The notes beneath the pieces are model-generated. The model saw only the letters and a list, made by a program, of their open reading frames with translations, was not told the DNA's origin and ran no database searches. This document shows positions 1 to 7,084 of a stretch of DNA of 15,059 nt, piece after piece (position 1 is the stretch's first letter; every line of letters begins with the position of its first letter). Source of the DNA: Rhodospirillaceae bacterium (lineage in GTDB: Bacteria; Pseudomonadota; Alphaproteobacteria; Rhodospirillales; Magnetospirillaceae); assembly GCA_013349735.1 (NCBI GenBank), contig DUZC01000017.1:1-15059 (forward strand), read 5' to 3'. A program made the translations under genes and the position numbers.

Positions 1-108
1 TATGGTTTCGATGTCACCCCCGCCCGGCTGATTACCGGGCTGATCACCGAACGCGGAATTTGCTCAGCCAGCAAGGCCGGATTGCAGAGCCTTTATCCCC
101 GGCGCTAA
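1..108 (+). CDS. C-terminal fragment of an unrecognised protein
   Basis: Frame 1 is open from the first base to a TAA at 106-108 and gives 35 residues that end in SLYPRR. The gene begins upstream of the window, so only its tail is visible. The fragment alternates hydrophobic and polar residues (TPARLITGLITERGI) and contains one Cys. I do not recognise the family and assign no function. The composition resembles that of the neighbouring genes, and the next gene starts 65 bases downstream on the same strand. That the frame is coding is likely but not proven, because so little of it is seen. Confidence 0.5.
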   Translation, partial: YGFDVTPARLITGLITERGICSASKAGLQSLYPRR

Positions 109-173
109 ACCGTTGAAGCCGCCTTGCACGCGCATGGAACGCACTTTATGGTAGGTGTAACAGAGGGGCCGCC

Positions 174-437
174 ATGGCAACCAGTGTTTCACGACGGGTT
201 AAGCAACACCGTGACGGTCTGAGGGCATCTGGCTTGCACCCACTTCAGATCTGGGTGCCAGACATTCGTCGGCCAGGATTTGCCGAGGAATGCAAGCGGC
301 AATCACAGATTGCGGCACTTGCCGACAGCACGGACTTGGAGTTGGCAGATTTTCTGGACGACGCGATGGCAGACGCCAACGGACGGCCAATCTGTAGCTC
401 GGCACCCCCCAACAGACAACAGAGCGATCCAATTTGA
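174..437 (+). CDS. MazE-like antitoxin (DUF3018 family), without adjacent toxin
   Basis: An 87-residue protein with a GAGGGG ribosome-binding site six bases before the ATG. Residues 1-69 follow the DUF3018 pattern of small MazE-type antitoxins: an N-terminal SVSRRVKQHRDGLRASGL stretch, the IWVPD..RPGFAEECKRQ core, then an acidic helix ending DDAMADANG. Such antitoxins normally bind and neutralise a MazF-type RNase encoded immediately downstream, often with overlapping genes, and repress their own promoter. Family members as I recall them end at about 70-80 residues. Here the last 18 or so residues (RPICSSAPPNRQQSDPI) do not look like the family. No MazF-like frame follows; instead a hairpin repeat and the convergent hss gene come next. 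I infer an orphaned antitoxin with a remodelled tail. The family call is good, but present function is uncertain. Confidence 0.75.
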   Translation: MATSVSRRVKQHRDGLRASGLHPLQIWVPDIRRPGFAEECKRQSQIAALADSTDLELADFLDDAMADANGRPICSSAPPNRQQSDPI

Positions 438-442
438 TCGAA

Positions 443-504
443 AAGCGCTGCTCTGGCTTAAGAGTTTTTCAGCTTTTTGATTCAGTCAAAATGCGAAAAC
501 CTCT
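443..504. repeat. 62-bp hairpin repeat, left copy
   Basis: This segment matches the reverse complement of 14943-15004 at 59 of 62 positions. Its core (461-504) is an imperfect palindrome. The outer arms are 461-470 and 495-504 (one mismatch), A471 is bulged, the inner arms are 472-480 and 486-494 (one mismatch), and the loop is TTCAG. The last two bases lie inside the stop codon of hss. The hairpin therefore sits directly at the 3' end of that transcript and between converging genes, where it could end transcription or protect the 3' end. There is no U-run of the classical terminator kind. It is probably a member of a dispersed intergenic palindrome family. Confidence 0.8.
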
Positions 505-1903
505 AAACCACGCGGAAATTTTTGAACTGCCAGGGATCTTCCCGGTCCAAATCTTCCGGAAACAGCTGGCCACGCCCTTGCAGCGGCGACCAGTCTGAAT
601 AGGCCCCGACCAATTTCCCGAGATAGGGGCGGCAAAGCTCCAAGATACGCTCGAAATCCAACTCTTCGGGTTCGACCATGCCGGATTGCGGGTTTTCAAT
701 GGCCCAGACCATCCCAGCCAGCACGGAAACGGTAACCTGCAGACTGGTGGCATTGTTGTAAGGCACCAATTGACGGGCCTCGTCGATGCTCAGCCGTGAG
801 CCGAACCAATAGGCTCCCTTGGCATGGCCCATGAGCAGAACGCCCAGCTCGTCAACCCCCGAGACGATCTCGTTCATCATCAGGCGTTTGCGGCTTTGCA
901 TCCGCCAATTCTTGCCGGCCAGTTCATGGAGCGACAACACCGCGTCATCGCAGGGATGATAAGCATAATGAGCGGTCGGACGATAGGCCACGCGCCCCTC
1001 CCGCCGCACGGTATAGTAATCCGAGAGGGAAATGGATTCGCCATGGGTAATAAGAAAGGCATGAAAAGGCCCTTCCAGCGGTGTCCAACTGCGGACCCGC
1101 ATGCTGGCCCCCGGACGCATCAGATAGATGGCCGCATCGCAGCCGAAATCATGATGCCGGCCGTCAGACGGCAACTCTTTCTCATGGCTGCCCCAGCCCA
1201 ATTCAGCCGGTTGACAGCCTTCGCCGACGAACCCTTCGATCGACCAGGTATTGACGAATTCGTCAACCGCCTTGGCATGCACGGCAACCTGGGTATCCCG
1301 CTCGGCAATGTGAATGACCTTGATCGATAGACGTTCCGCCAAAGCCGCCCATTCCTGACGATCCGTGGGTCGGCTGACGTCAAGCCCGGTATCCTCGGCG
1401 ATGTTCAGCATGGCCCGCTTGACCAGATGCGAAACCAGGCCGGGATTGGCGCCATGGGTGATGACCGCGGTCGGGCCGGTCCGCGTCTTCAACTTCAAGG
1501 CCGCCTCGCGATAGGCATAGTTCGAGCGTTGTGACGGGGTCAGGGAGGTATCGGTATAGCCGCCGACCCAAGGCTCGATGCAGGTATCCAGGTAAATCAC
1601 ACCATTGCCCCGGCAATATTCGATCAGGGCAAGGGAAGAAACATCCACCGAAACATTCAGCAAAAAATCACCGGCAGCCAAAAGCGGGTCGAGAATTTCG
1701 CTATAATTCTCGCGGGTCAGGGCCTGACGGATGAAGCGGATACCATAAGCGCTGGCTTCGGACGCCCCCCGATCTTCAGCAGTGACGATGGTGATTTTCG
1801 CCGGGTCGACATCAATATAACGCAGAATAAGCGGCAAAACCCCTTGGCCGATACTGCCAAAACCAACGACTACGAGGCGACCCGCAAAGGAGACATGTTT
1901 CAT
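503..1903 (-). CDS. hss: Homospermidine synthase
   Basis: A 466-residue protein, close to the usual length of bacterial homospermidine synthases (about 475). The family makes homospermidine and ammonia from two putrescines, or from putrescine plus spermidine, using NAD+ as a catalytic cofactor in the cytosol. The N-terminus carries a Rossmann loop GFGSIGQG (about residues 14-21). It is followed by ITIVTAEDRG, the YLDTCIEPW segment near residue 110 and ITHGANPGLVSH near residue 150, all typical of this saccharopine-dehydrogenase-like family. The ATG is preceded by GGAAGGA eight bases upstream. The gene is probably monocistronic: 122 bases separate it from ychF upstream, and its TAG stop overlaps a hairpin repeat. 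Homospermidine is a major polyamine in many alphaproteobacteria, which fits the context. Confidence 0.93.
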   Translation of the reverse strand: MKHVSFAGRLVVVGFGSIGQGVLPLILRYIDVDPAKITIVTAEDRGASEASAYGIRFIRQALTRENYSEILDPLLAAGDFLLNVSVDVSSLALIEYCRGNGVIYLDTCIEPWVGGYTDTSLTPSQRSNYAYREAALKLKTRTGPTAVITHGANPGLVSHLVKRAMLNIAEDTGLDVSRPTDRQEWAALAERLSIKVIHIAERDTQVAVHAKAVDEFVNTWSIEGFVGEGCQPAELGWGSHEKELPSDGRHHDFGCDAAIYLMRPGASMRVRSWTPLEGPFHAFLITHGESISLSDYYTVRREGRVAYRPTAHYAYHPCDDAVLSLHELAGKNWRMQSRKRLMMNEIVSGVDELGVLLMGHAKGAYWFGSRLSIDEARQLVPYNNATSLQVTVSVLAGMVWAIENPQSGMVEPEELDFERILELCRPYLGKLVGAYSDWSPLQGRGQLFPEDLDREDPWQFKNFRVV

Positions 1904-1952
1904 TCTCGGCGTCCTTCCGTCAAATTGAGCGACAACACCGCTTGGCGCGCCT

Positions 1953-1980
1953 TGTTTACCCGATTTTGCTGGCTACGCAA
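1953..1980 (-). promoter_or_regulatory. Possible sigma-70 promoter of hss
   Basis: On the minus strand, TTGCGT (1975-1980) and TAAACA (1953-1958) are separated by 16 bases, about 50 bases before the hss start codon. The boxes are only partly consensus. Position and spacing are the support. Confidence 0.35.
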
Positions 1981-2025
1981 ATCCTCTTTGCTGCACCTGC
2001 GAAGCCCTCAGAAAACCAATCCGCT

Positions 2026-3126
2026 CTAAACGTTAAACAGGAAATGGAAGATGTCACCGTCCTGGACCAGATAGTCCTTGCCCTCGAGCCGCATCTTCCC
2101 CGCTTCTTTGGCGCCGGCCTCACCCCCCAAAGCGATAAAATCGGCGAATGCGATGGTTTCCGCGCGAATGAAGCCTCTTTCGAAATCGGTATGAATAACG
2201 CCGGCGGCCTGCGGCGCCTTCTTTCCTTTCTGCAAGGTCCAGGCGCGGGCCTCCTTGGGGCCGACCGTAAAAAAGGTGATCAGGTCCAACAATTGATGGC
2301 CGGCACGGATCACGCGGGCCAGCCCCGCTTCCTCAAGCCCCAGGCTGGTCAGAAAATCTTTCTTGTCCGCCTCATCGCCGAGTCCGGCGACTTCGGCCTC
2401 GATCGCCGCCGAAATCACGGCATGGGCGGCGCCTTCCTTGGTGGCAAGCGCCGCCACTTTGGCCGACAAAGCATTGCCCGAGGCCGCCGAAGCCTCGTCA
2501 ACATTGGAAACGAACAGCACCGGCTTTGAACTGAGCAGCCCCAGGGTTCGCAACAGGGTCATGCCGTCACTGTCAAAGGACACGGAACGGGCCGGACGGC
2601 CCGCCTGCAGCGCCGCCAACACCGGTTCCATCACCTCTAGCTGCGCTTTCGCCTCTTTATCGCCACCCTTAGCCTTTTTTCCTGCCGCCGCCACCCGACG
2701 TTCAAGACTGTCGAGATCCGACAGCATCAATTCCGTTTCAATGGTCTCGGCATCGCGCAAGGGATCCACCCCGCCCTCGACATGGGTGACATCCGGATCT
2801 TCAAAACAGCGCAGGACATGGACGATGGCATCCACCTCGCGGATATTGGCCAGAAACTGATTGCCCAGCCCTTCACCACGGCTGGCCCCGCGCACCAGAC
2901 CCGCGATATCGACAAATTCCAGCTGGGTTGGAATGATCTTCGCCGATTTGCCGATTTCCGCCAATTTTACCAGGCGGGGATCCGGCAGTGCCACACGGCC
3001 CACATTGGGCTCAATCGTGCAAAAGGGATAATTGGCCGCTTCCGCGGCCGCCGTCGAAGTTAAGGCGTTGAACAGGGTCGATTTGCCAACATTGGGCAGG
3101 CCGACAATGCCGCAATTAAAACCCAT
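2026..3126 (-). CDS. ychF: Redox-regulated ATPase / Obg-like GTPase-family protein YchF
   Basis: A 366-residue protein of full family length. The P-loop GLPNVGKST lies at residues 9-17, the switch region FVDIAGLVRGASRGEGLGNQ at 71-90, and the nucleotide-base motif NVDE at 208-211. In this family NVDE replaces the NKxD of true GTPases and goes with ATP preference. A helical insertion fills residues 125-170. A C-terminal TGS-like domain runs from about 280 to 366, with the ...IHTDFERGFIRAE segment. YchF binds ribosomes and proteasome or stress-related partners and is linked to oxidative stress and translation. The gene shares one base (TGATG) with the end of pth, so coupled translation is likely. 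The order pth-ychF is common in proteobacteria. Confidence 0.97.
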   Translation of the reverse strand: MGFNCGIVGLPNVGKSTLFNALTSTAAAEAANYPFCTIEPNVGRVALPDPRLVKLAEIGKSAKIIPTQLEFVDIAGLVRGASRGEGLGNQFLANIREVDAIVHVLRCFEDPDVTHVEGGVDPLRDAETIETELMLSDLDSLERRVAAAGKKAKGGDKEAKAQLEVMEPVLAALQAGRPARSVSFDSDGMTLLRTLGLLSSKPVLFVSNVDEASAASGNALSAKVAALATKEGAAHAVISAAIEAEVAGLGDEADKKDFLTSLGLEEAGLARVIRAGHQLLDLITFFTVGPKEARAWTLQKGKKAPQAAGVIHTDFERGFIRAETIAFADFIALGGEAGAKEAGKMRLEGKDYLVQDGDIFHFLFNV

Positions 3127-3731
3127 CAGGAGTCTCCGCTGTAATCTTGCGTTTTGGACAAGTCAACCGGCCCCGCTTGTGCCAGCCGGGTCAGAAAAAG
3201 CGGGGCATCCCCCGCCAGAAAATGCGCCATATTTTCAGCCAGCGCTTCCAGCAAGGGGTCCAGCCATTGCGCGTCTGATTTGGCGAAATTGCCAAGAACC
3301 CAGGGGGTCACCAGATCCTTATGGCCGGGATGACCAATCCCCAGGCGAATGCGCCAATAGTCATTGCCAAAATGGGCATCAATACTGCGCAGACCATTAT
3401 GGCCGCCGGCGCCGCCCCCTTGTTTGATTCGGACCTTCCCCGGAGCCAAATCAAGATCATCATGCAAGACGACGAGGTCCGCCGGCTCAATTTGCAGATA
3501 ACGGCAGGCCGCGGCCACCGACTGTCCTGACAAATTCATGAAGGTTTCCGGTTTCAGCAGCACCAGCTTTTGGCCAGCGAGCAGACCTTCGCTGTACAAG
3601 CCTTGAAACTTGGCCCGCCAAGGCGAAAAACGATGGCGGCGGACGATTTCGTCCGCCGCCATGGCTCCGATATTATGTCGGTTCCGCATATAGGCGGCAC
3701 CGGGATTGCCCAATCCCACCAACAGGCGCAT
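3126..3731 (-). CDS. pth: Peptidyl-tRNA hydrolase
   Basis: A 201-residue cytosolic enzyme that cleaves the ester bond of peptidyl-tRNAs released from stalled ribosomes and so recycles tRNA. The family motifs are in order: GLGNPG (6-11, with substrate-binding Asn9), NRHNIGAM containing the catalytic His19, KPETFMNLSGQSV, the HDDLDL segment with the catalytic-site Asp, and GGGAGGHNGLRSI. The length is normal for bacterial Pth. It starts five bases after the rplY stop and its TGA overlaps the ATG of ychF by one base. rplY, pth and ychF therefore form a compact translation operon, an arrangement well known in alphaproteobacteria. Confidence 0.97.
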   Translation of the reverse strand: MRLLVGLGNPGAAYMRNRHNIGAMAADEIVRRHRFSPWRAKFQGLYSEGLLAGQKLVLLKPETFMNLSGQSVAAACRYLQIEPADLVVLHDDLDLAPGKVRIKQGGGAGGHNGLRSIDAHFGNDYWRIRLGIGHPGHKDLVTPWVLGNFAKSDAQWLDPLLEALAENMAHFLAGDAPLFLTRLAQAGPVDLSKTQDYSGDS

Positions 3732-3736
3732 CAGGC

Positions 3737-4357
3737 TTAGCTCGATGCGGCTTCAGGTCCGGCCGCGGCCGTGGCGTCGGCAGCCTGGGCCACCGTGGGC
3801 GCCGCGATCGTCGCGACGGTCGGGTTCTTCTCATGGACCACGGCCGTGACATTGGCCGGTAAAGCCAGACTGGACAAATGGATCGATGTCCCGATTTCCA
3901 GGCCCGTCAGATCCACCGTGAGCGCGCTGGGAATGGAGTCCACGGACGCAATCACTTCCAATTCGTGCAACACCACATTCAGCACACCGCCGCGCTTCAG
4001 GCCCGGCGATTTTTCCTGATTGATGAAATGCACCGGAACATGCACATGCACCTTGGACTCGGCGCTGACCCGAAGAAAGTCGACATGGACCGGTTGGTCG
4101 CTTACAGGATGACGCTGCACATCGCGACACAACACCTGTTCTGCTTTCCCATTCACCGAAAGACTGAAGAGGCGGGTCAGAAAGCCAGGGCGATTCATTT
4201 CCGCCCATAAGCGACGGGGATTGACGCTGATGGCAACGGGGGGCTGCTTATTGCCGTAAATAACGCCGGGAACCAGTCCCTGACGACGGATGGCCCGGGC
4301 GGCCCCCTTTCCAGCCCGATCACGCGCCGCGACGTCGATGGTGGTGACTTCGCTCAT
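3737..4357 (-). CDS. rplY: 50S ribosomal protein L25, CTC/TL5 type
   Basis: A 206-residue long-form L25. Residues 1 to about 95 are the 5S-rRNA-binding L25 domain (AARDRAGKGAARAIRRQGLVPGVIYG, then CRDVQRHPVSDQPVHVDFLRV). Residues 100 to about 183 are the beta-rich C-terminal domain found in CTC proteins (VPVHFINQEKSPGLKRGGV and IHLSSLALP). The tail is rich in Ala. The protein sits on 5S rRNA in the central protuberance of the large subunit. GGAGAG lies seven bases before the ATG. A promoter and then a terminator-like hairpin with a U-run lie immediately upstream, so expression may be controlled in the leader. pth follows five bases downstream. Confidence 0.96.
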   Translation of the reverse strand: MSEVTTIDVAARDRAGKGAARAIRRQGLVPGVIYGNKQPPVAISVNPRRLWAEMNRPGFLTRLFSLSVNGKAEQVLCRDVQRHPVSDQPVHVDFLRVSAESKVHVHVPVHFINQEKSPGLKRGGVLNVVLHELEVIASVDSIPSALTVDLTGLEIGTSIHLSSLALPANVTAVVHEKNPTVATIAAPTVAQAADATAAAGPEAASS

Positions 4358-4375
4358 GATTGATCTCTCCGAAAC

Positions 4376-4407
4376 AAAAAGGCGCTGCCTCCAGGGGTGC
4401 CAACGCC
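4376..4407 (-). terminator. Terminator-like hairpin in front of rplY (prs terminator or rplY attenuator)
   Basis: On the minus strand GGCGTTG (4401-4407) pairs with CAGCGCC (4381-4387), seven pairs including one G-U. TTTTTGTTT follows. The T-run ends only about 11 bases before the rplY ribosome-binding site. The hairpin can end transcripts coming from prs, but it also lies downstream of the candidate rplY promoter. Confidence 0.6.
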
Positions 4408-4419
4408 GGAAAGGGCAAG

Positions 4420-4448
4420 TGTTTACACCCCGATCTCGGTAAATTCAA
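4420..4448 (-). promoter_or_regulatory. Candidate sigma-70 promoter for rplY-pth-ychF
   Basis: On the minus strand TTGAAT (4443-4448) and TAAACA (4420-4425) are exactly 17 bases apart, right after the prs stop codon. Transcription would begin near 4413 and give a leader of about 55 bases that contains the terminator-like hairpin. Confidence 0.5.
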
Positions 4449-4464
4449 CCCTCTCGTCCGGAGA

Positions 4465-5397
4465 TCAGTCAAACAGGCTTGAAACCGAACGCTCTTCGCT
4501 GATCCGCTGGATGCTTTCGGCCATCAAAGGAGCGATGGTCAGGGGACGAATGTTATGGGCCAGCTTGACCGCGTCGGTGGCCTGAATAGAGTCGGTGGTG
4601 ATCAGACTTTCCAAGGGCGATGCGATCACCCGGGCCACGGCACCACCAGACAGAACCCCATGGGTGACATAGGCCGATACCGAGGTGGCCCCTGCCTTCA
4701 TCAAGGCTTCAGCGGCATTGCACAGGGTTCCCGCGGAATCAACAATATCATCCACCAGAATGCAGCGCCGACCGCGGACATCCCCGATGATATTCATCAC
4801 TTCCGAGACCCCAGCCCGTTCCCGGCGCTTGTCGATAATGGCCAGATCCGCATCCAGCCGCCTGGCAATAATTCGCGCCCGGACCACCCCCCCGACATCG
4901 GGCGAAACAATCATCAGATGATCGCCGGCGAAACGGTTCTTGATGTCATTGGTAAAGACCGGAGCCGCATAGAGATTGTCCAGCGGGATATCAAAGAAGC
5001 CCTGGATCTGCCCTGAATGCAAATCCAAGGTCACCACCCGATCCGCCCCGGCGGTCGTAATCAAATTGGCGACCAGCTTGGCTGAGATCGGGGTTCTTGG
5101 CCCCGATTTGCGGTCCTGCCTGGCATAGCCGAAATAGGGAACAACCGCGGTGATCCTTCGGGCCGACCCCCGGCGCAGCGCGTCGAGCGTAACCAGAAGC
5201 TCCATCAGATTGTCATTGGCGGGAAAACTGGTGGACTGCACCACGAAGACATCTTCGCCGCGTACATTTTCGTGGATCTCGACAAAGACTTCCATATCCG
5301 AGAAGCGACGAATACTAGCCGAAGTCAAAGCAAGATTTAGATAGCTGGCAATGGCCTCGGCGAGCGGACGATTGCTGTTGCAGGCGAGGATCTTCAT
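4465..5397 (-). CDS. prs: Ribose-phosphate pyrophosphokinase (PRPP synthetase)
   Basis: A 310-residue class I PRPP synthetase that makes 5-phosphoribosyl-1-pyrophosphate from ribose-5-phosphate and ATP. The product feeds purine, pyrimidine, NAD, His and Trp synthesis. Visible motifs are the ATP-binding RQDRK (93-97), TLDLHSGQIQGFF with the metal-binding His127, SPDVGG (155-160), the catalytic-loop Lys190 in IIDKRRE, and the PRPP loop VDDIVDSAGTL (215-225). The ATG has an AGGG Shine-Dalgarno about nine bases upstream. The gene is separated by 96 bases, including a strong hairpin, from the lipoprotein gene upstream, so it may have its own promoter. A promoter and terminator-like hairpin separate it from rplY. 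Confidence 0.97.
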   Translation of the reverse strand: MKILACNSNRPLAEAIASYLNLALTSASIRRFSDMEVFVEIHENVRGEDVFVVQSTSFPANDNLMELLVTLDALRRGSARRITAVVPYFGYARQDRKSGPRTPISAKLVANLITTAGADRVVTLDLHSGQIQGFFDIPLDNLYAAPVFTNDIKNRFAGDHLMIVSPDVGGVVRARIIARRLDADLAIIDKRRERAGVSEVMNIIGDVRGRRCILVDDIVDSAGTLCNAAEALMKAGATSVSAYVTHGVLSGGAVARVIASPLESLITTDSIQATDAVKLAHNIRPLTIAPLMAESIQRISEERSVSSLFD

Positions 5398-5453
5398 TGC
5401 GTTACCCTGCTGGTCTGCCGGAATAAAAGGAAATCGAAACTTGGCCGTCTCAA

Positions 5454-5487
5454 GGGCGGGCCGGACTGTAACAGTCGAGCCCCGCCC
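5454..5487 (-). other. Strong hairpin between the lipoprotein gene and prs
   Basis: The perfect 7-bp arms are 5454-5460 and 5481-5487 (GGGCGGG/CCCGCCC). After a small internal loop, 5-bp arms 5464-5468 and 5472-5476 close a three-base loop. It lies six bases after the lipoprotein stop codon on that strand. The sequence that follows (TTGAGACGG) has no U-run, so this is not a textbook intrinsic terminator. It could mark the 3' end of the hldD operon or stabilise that end. Confidence 0.5.
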
Positions 5488-5493
5488 TGTAAA

Positions 5494-6312
5494 CTATGGA
5501 GAGGCACGATATTGTCGGATTGCCTCGAAGATCCCTTCAGCGCCGGCCCCGGCAATCTGGCGGGCCAGGGGCCCCGGCAAACCGTCCAGTTGCTCATGGG
5601 ACACCGGGCTGGCTTGCGACAGGGTGGCAATTTCGCGCCCCGCTCCATCCAGAAGCCGCCAGTCTACTTCGACTAAATCCTTTGGCCCCTCTTGCCGCGT
5701 CACACGCAACCGACCCTGCAGCCGATAGGAAGGGGCCTGCTCGACCGGCTTCAGTCCGACGCTGGCCAAAGCGTCCTGCATCGCCCGAAACAGAGCCTTA
5801 TCATCAAATTTACCGATAATTTCGATGGGCATCAGCAGAATAGCAGGTCGCCGTTCCAAATCTTCCTGGCCACCATCCTCGCCCCGCAAAAGGCGTGCAA
5901 CCTGACGCGCACAGGCTTGGGCCAATTCGCGCTGATAAGTTTGGTCCAGGCTGCGCGTCGCCAGGGACTGCTGAAAACGCCCCAATTCCTCGCCGTCGGG
6001 TGACATCAACTGCCAACGCAGCCTGCGCAGGATGGACGGGGCTTCGACCTGGCCACGCAACTGCAGATAGCGATTGCCACCCTCTTGAACCGACGCCGCC
6101 AGTTCGTCCTTGACCAGAGCCGCCGCCACCAGTTCGGCCAAGCCGGGCATGCCATCGATCGCTTTGACCTGGATCGGTCGCAGGGCATCGTGATCACTGA
6201 TCAAGGGTGGCGCTGCCGTCTGGGCGAAGGGGCGTGGCACCGGCCCACAGCCGCCAAGCGACAGCAGACCGAGCAACGCCATCAGAACGGAACCCTTACC
6301 GCTCAAGCACAA
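5494..6312 (-). CDS. Uncharacterised envelope lipoprotein
   Basis: About 272 residues with a hydrophobic leader and a lipobox LSLGGC (Cys22 if the TTG at 6312 is used), so it is probably lipidated and exported. The mature part is rich in Arg, Leu, Gln and Glu, predicted alpha/beta, with no motif I recognise. Two halves may share a pattern of strand-rich segments (LQLRGQVEAPSILRRLRWQL and YRLQGRLRVTRQEGPKDLVE), hinting at an internal duplication. It overlaps the pgeF end by 17 bases. The start is uncertain. The ATG at 6282 has AAGGG about ten bases upstream but leaves an uncharged leader, while the TTG starts at 6312 or 6306 keep a Lys in the signal peptide. Its position after lgt, whose product lipidates such proteins, is suggestive only. 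Confidence 0.72.
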   Translation of the reverse strand: MCLSGKGSVLMALLGLLSLGGCGPVPRPFAQTAAPPLISDHDALRPIQVKAIDGMPGLAELVAAALVKDELAASVQEGGNRYLQLRGQVEAPSILRRLRWQLMSPDGEELGRFQQSLATRSLDQTYQRELAQACARQVARLLRGEDGGQEDLERRPAILLMPIEIIGKFDDKALFRAMQDALASVGLKPVEQAPSYRLQGRLRVTRQEGPKDLVEVDWRLLDGAGREIATLSQASPVSHEQLDGLPGPLARQIAGAGAEGIFEAIRQYRASP

Positions 6313-7084
6313 TCACTGACAGCGCCCGCCCGTAATCGGGCTCGCCTTTAAGCTGGGCGCGGCGATAGCTGAAAAACCGTTGTTCCTCACGACAGGTGTC
6401 ACAGGGCGTCCGAGCGACCTCGGCGACACCATTTTTCGCCAGCCTTCGGGCCACATAGCCGGGCAGATCGAAAAAGTGATGGCCAGCCCGGTTCGAGCCG
6501 ACAAAAAAGAAATGATTCTCGGCATCTTCAGCCAGAAAGGGGGCTGGGAATTCCGGCCCCACTTCATAGGAACGCTGAGCGATGCAGGGACCGACGGCCG
6601 CCACAATGCGCGAGGGCTTGGCCCCCAGACTGACCATTTTGGCTACCGTATTGTCCAAAATACCGCCCAGCGCACCGCGCCAGCCGGCATGGGCCGCCCC
6701 GATGACATTGGCCCTGGGATCCACCAGCAGAACCGGGGCACAATCGGCTGTCAAAATCCCCAGAGCCACGCCCGAGCGCGTGGTAACCATGGCGTCGGCA
6801 ACCGGCGGTGCCGCAGCGTCCCAGTCCGCGCCGACCACCACCACCTGATTGCTGTGTTGTTGGTGAACACAGGCCAGCGCCTCTGGCCCCAGGTCCAATT
6901 GAGCCAGGGCATGGGCGCGATTGGCCGCAACTTTGTCCGGTTGATCGCCCGAACCCAGTCCGCAATTGAGCGAGGCATAAATGCCGTCTGAGCCGCCTCC
7001 CTCGCGGGTAAAAAAGGCATGGCGGATGCGTTGCACCCCATTCAGGGCGGAAACGGTGATCATTCCGGGAGCGGTGAAGGTCAA
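6296..7084 (-). CDS. pgeF: Peptidoglycan editing factor / laccase-domain protein (YfiH family)
   Basis: A 262-residue protein of the YfiH (DUF152) family, often misnamed polyphenol oxidase. Members act in the cytosol on UDP-MurNAc-tripeptide errors (PgeF activity) or on purine nucleosides. The metal site is complete: His77 in HQQHSNQ, Cys115 in TADCAPVLL and His132 in AAHAGWRG. The N-terminal FFTREGGGSDGIYASLNCGLGSGD and the later GPCIAQRSYEVG are also family signatures. The frame begins at TTG (7084), overlapping the midA stop by four bases and with AGGA upstream; an ATG at 7063 is the alternative. It lies in the lgt-midA-pgeF order frequent in alphaproteobacteria. Confidence 0.93.
   Translation of the reverse strand: MTFTAPGMITVSALNGVQRIRHAFFTREGGGSDGIYASLNCGLGSGDQPDKVAANRAHALAQLDLGPEALACVHQQHSNQVVVVGADWDAAAPPVADAMVTTRSGVALGILTADCAPVLLVDPRANVIGAAHAGWRGALGGILDNTVAKMVSLGAKPSRIVAAVGPCIAQRSYEVGPEFPAPFLAEDAENHFFFVGSNRAGHHFFDLPGYVARRLAKNGVAEVARTPCDTCREEQRFFSYRRAQLKGEPDYGRALSVIVLER

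Noticed and set aside
1971..2006. Possible terminator hairpin after ychF (GGCT.CGCA paired with TGCG.AGCC)
   Set aside because: The stem is interrupted, the loop is 18 bases and no T-run follows on the minus strand. Not enough to call a terminator.
6296..7084. Reading pgeF as a true multicopper laccase
   Set aside because: The protein has the single metal site of the YfiH family and lacks the HxH and HCH motifs of blue multicopper oxidases. The laccase name is historical.
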